Positions 6,003-6,116 of a stretch of 6,116 nt of DNA are shown here, in pieces (the first letter of the stretch is position 1; every line of letters begins with the position of its first letter). The DNA comes from an uncultured Clostridium sp. (lineage in GTDB: Bacteria > Bacillota > Clostridia > UBA1212 > UBA1255). Under the pieces are notes generated by a model that was given only the letters and a program-made list of their open reading frames with translations, searched no databases and was not told the DNA's origin. The translations under genes and the position numbers were made by a program. Location of the stretch: assembly GCA_900555605.1 (NCBI GenBank), contig USLW01000133.1, positions 1 through 6,116 on the forward strand, in the 5' to 3' direction.

Positions 6003-6116
6003 TGTTTTTCAGGTTGACCACATTCCTTCGGCCGCCGCTGAGAAAACTTTGTATATTTTTGCAGACCGCTTCGACGAGCCGCGTGCGGGCTTCCCGGGAG
6101 GCCCATGCGATATGCG
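5998..6116 (-). CDS. C-terminal end of a D-2-hydroxyacid dehydrogenase (glycerate/hydroxypyruvate reductase type), start outside the window
   Basis: Only the last 38 codons are visible, reading from 6114 to a TAA at 5998-6000. They begin HIAWASREARTRLVEAV and continue to FLSGGRRNVVN. This matches the end of the NAD(P)-dependent D-2-hydroxyacid dehydrogenases, where the usual form is PHIAWA-x-x-EAR-x-RL, a helix, then FLAG-x-P-x-NVVN. The first visible residue, His, would be the catalytic acid/base of that family. The enzymes reduce 2-keto acids such as hydroxypyruvate or glyoxylate with NAD(P)H in the cytoplasm. Which substrate applies cannot be told from this part. The gene precedes murG on the same strand with 88 bases between, so co-transcription is possible, but no functional link is known to me. 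The fragment is short, yet the ordered matches make chance unlikely. Confidence 0.8.
   Translation of the reverse strand, partial: HIAWASREARTRLVEAVCKNIQSFLSGGRRNVVNLKNI

Noticed and set aside
5906..6106. 66-codon minus-strand frame overlapping the murG start
   Set aside because: Its protein is low-complexity Arg/Pro-rich with no family resemblance, while the alternative frame over 5998-6114 clearly matches dehydrogenases.

Overview
The window looks like chromosomal DNA from a Gram-positive bacterium, most likely an anaerobic Clostridia-type member of the Bacillota. The evidence is the MurG type (an HESD-x-TPGLAN segment), a purine-rich Shine-Dalgarno sequence 5 nt before the murG start, a mid-range base composition, and carbohydrate-active enzymes whose closest look is to gut Firmicutes proteins. 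This placement is an inference; there is no rRNA or other marker here.

Layout from left to right. Positions 1-1610 (+) hold the C-terminal 535 codons of a family 78 alpha-L-rhamnosidase, whose start lies outside the window. A clear intrinsic terminator (1667-1700) ends it. Positions 1718-2452 (-) encode a XerC/XerD-like tyrosine recombinase. It has lost its C-terminal catalytic box and so is probably unable to cleave DNA. The 156-base gap at 2543-2698 carries a good extended -10 promoter for the next gene, a weaker overlapping promoter facing the recombinase, and a pair of direct repeats 21 bp apart. Positions 2699-4762 (+) encode a 687-residue, apparently cytoplasmic, three-domain protein: a CBM6-like beta domain, a GH99/GH71-like barrel with a WNEW motif, and a CBM9-like C-terminal domain. 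It runs tail-to-tail into murG (4746-5909, -) with a 17-bp overlap. Upstream of murG on the same strand, positions 5998-6116 contain the last 38 codons of a D-2-hydroxyacid dehydrogenase.

Functionally there are two themes. The two plus-strand genes point to plant or host glycan breakdown: rhamnose release, plus an uncharacterised glycosidase-like enzyme. The minus-strand pair at the right is housekeeping: lipid II synthesis, and a hydroxyacid dehydrogenase that may simply be next door. The recombinase sits between the two carbohydrate genes, and coding strand changes at every boundary except murG/dehydrogenase. That suggests an assembled rather than a single-operon region. I see no CRISPR array, RNA gene, complete insertion sequence or defence system. 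The most unusual items are the catalytically incomplete recombinase and the GH99-like protein that lacks the second catalytic glutamate expected of true GH99 enzymes.
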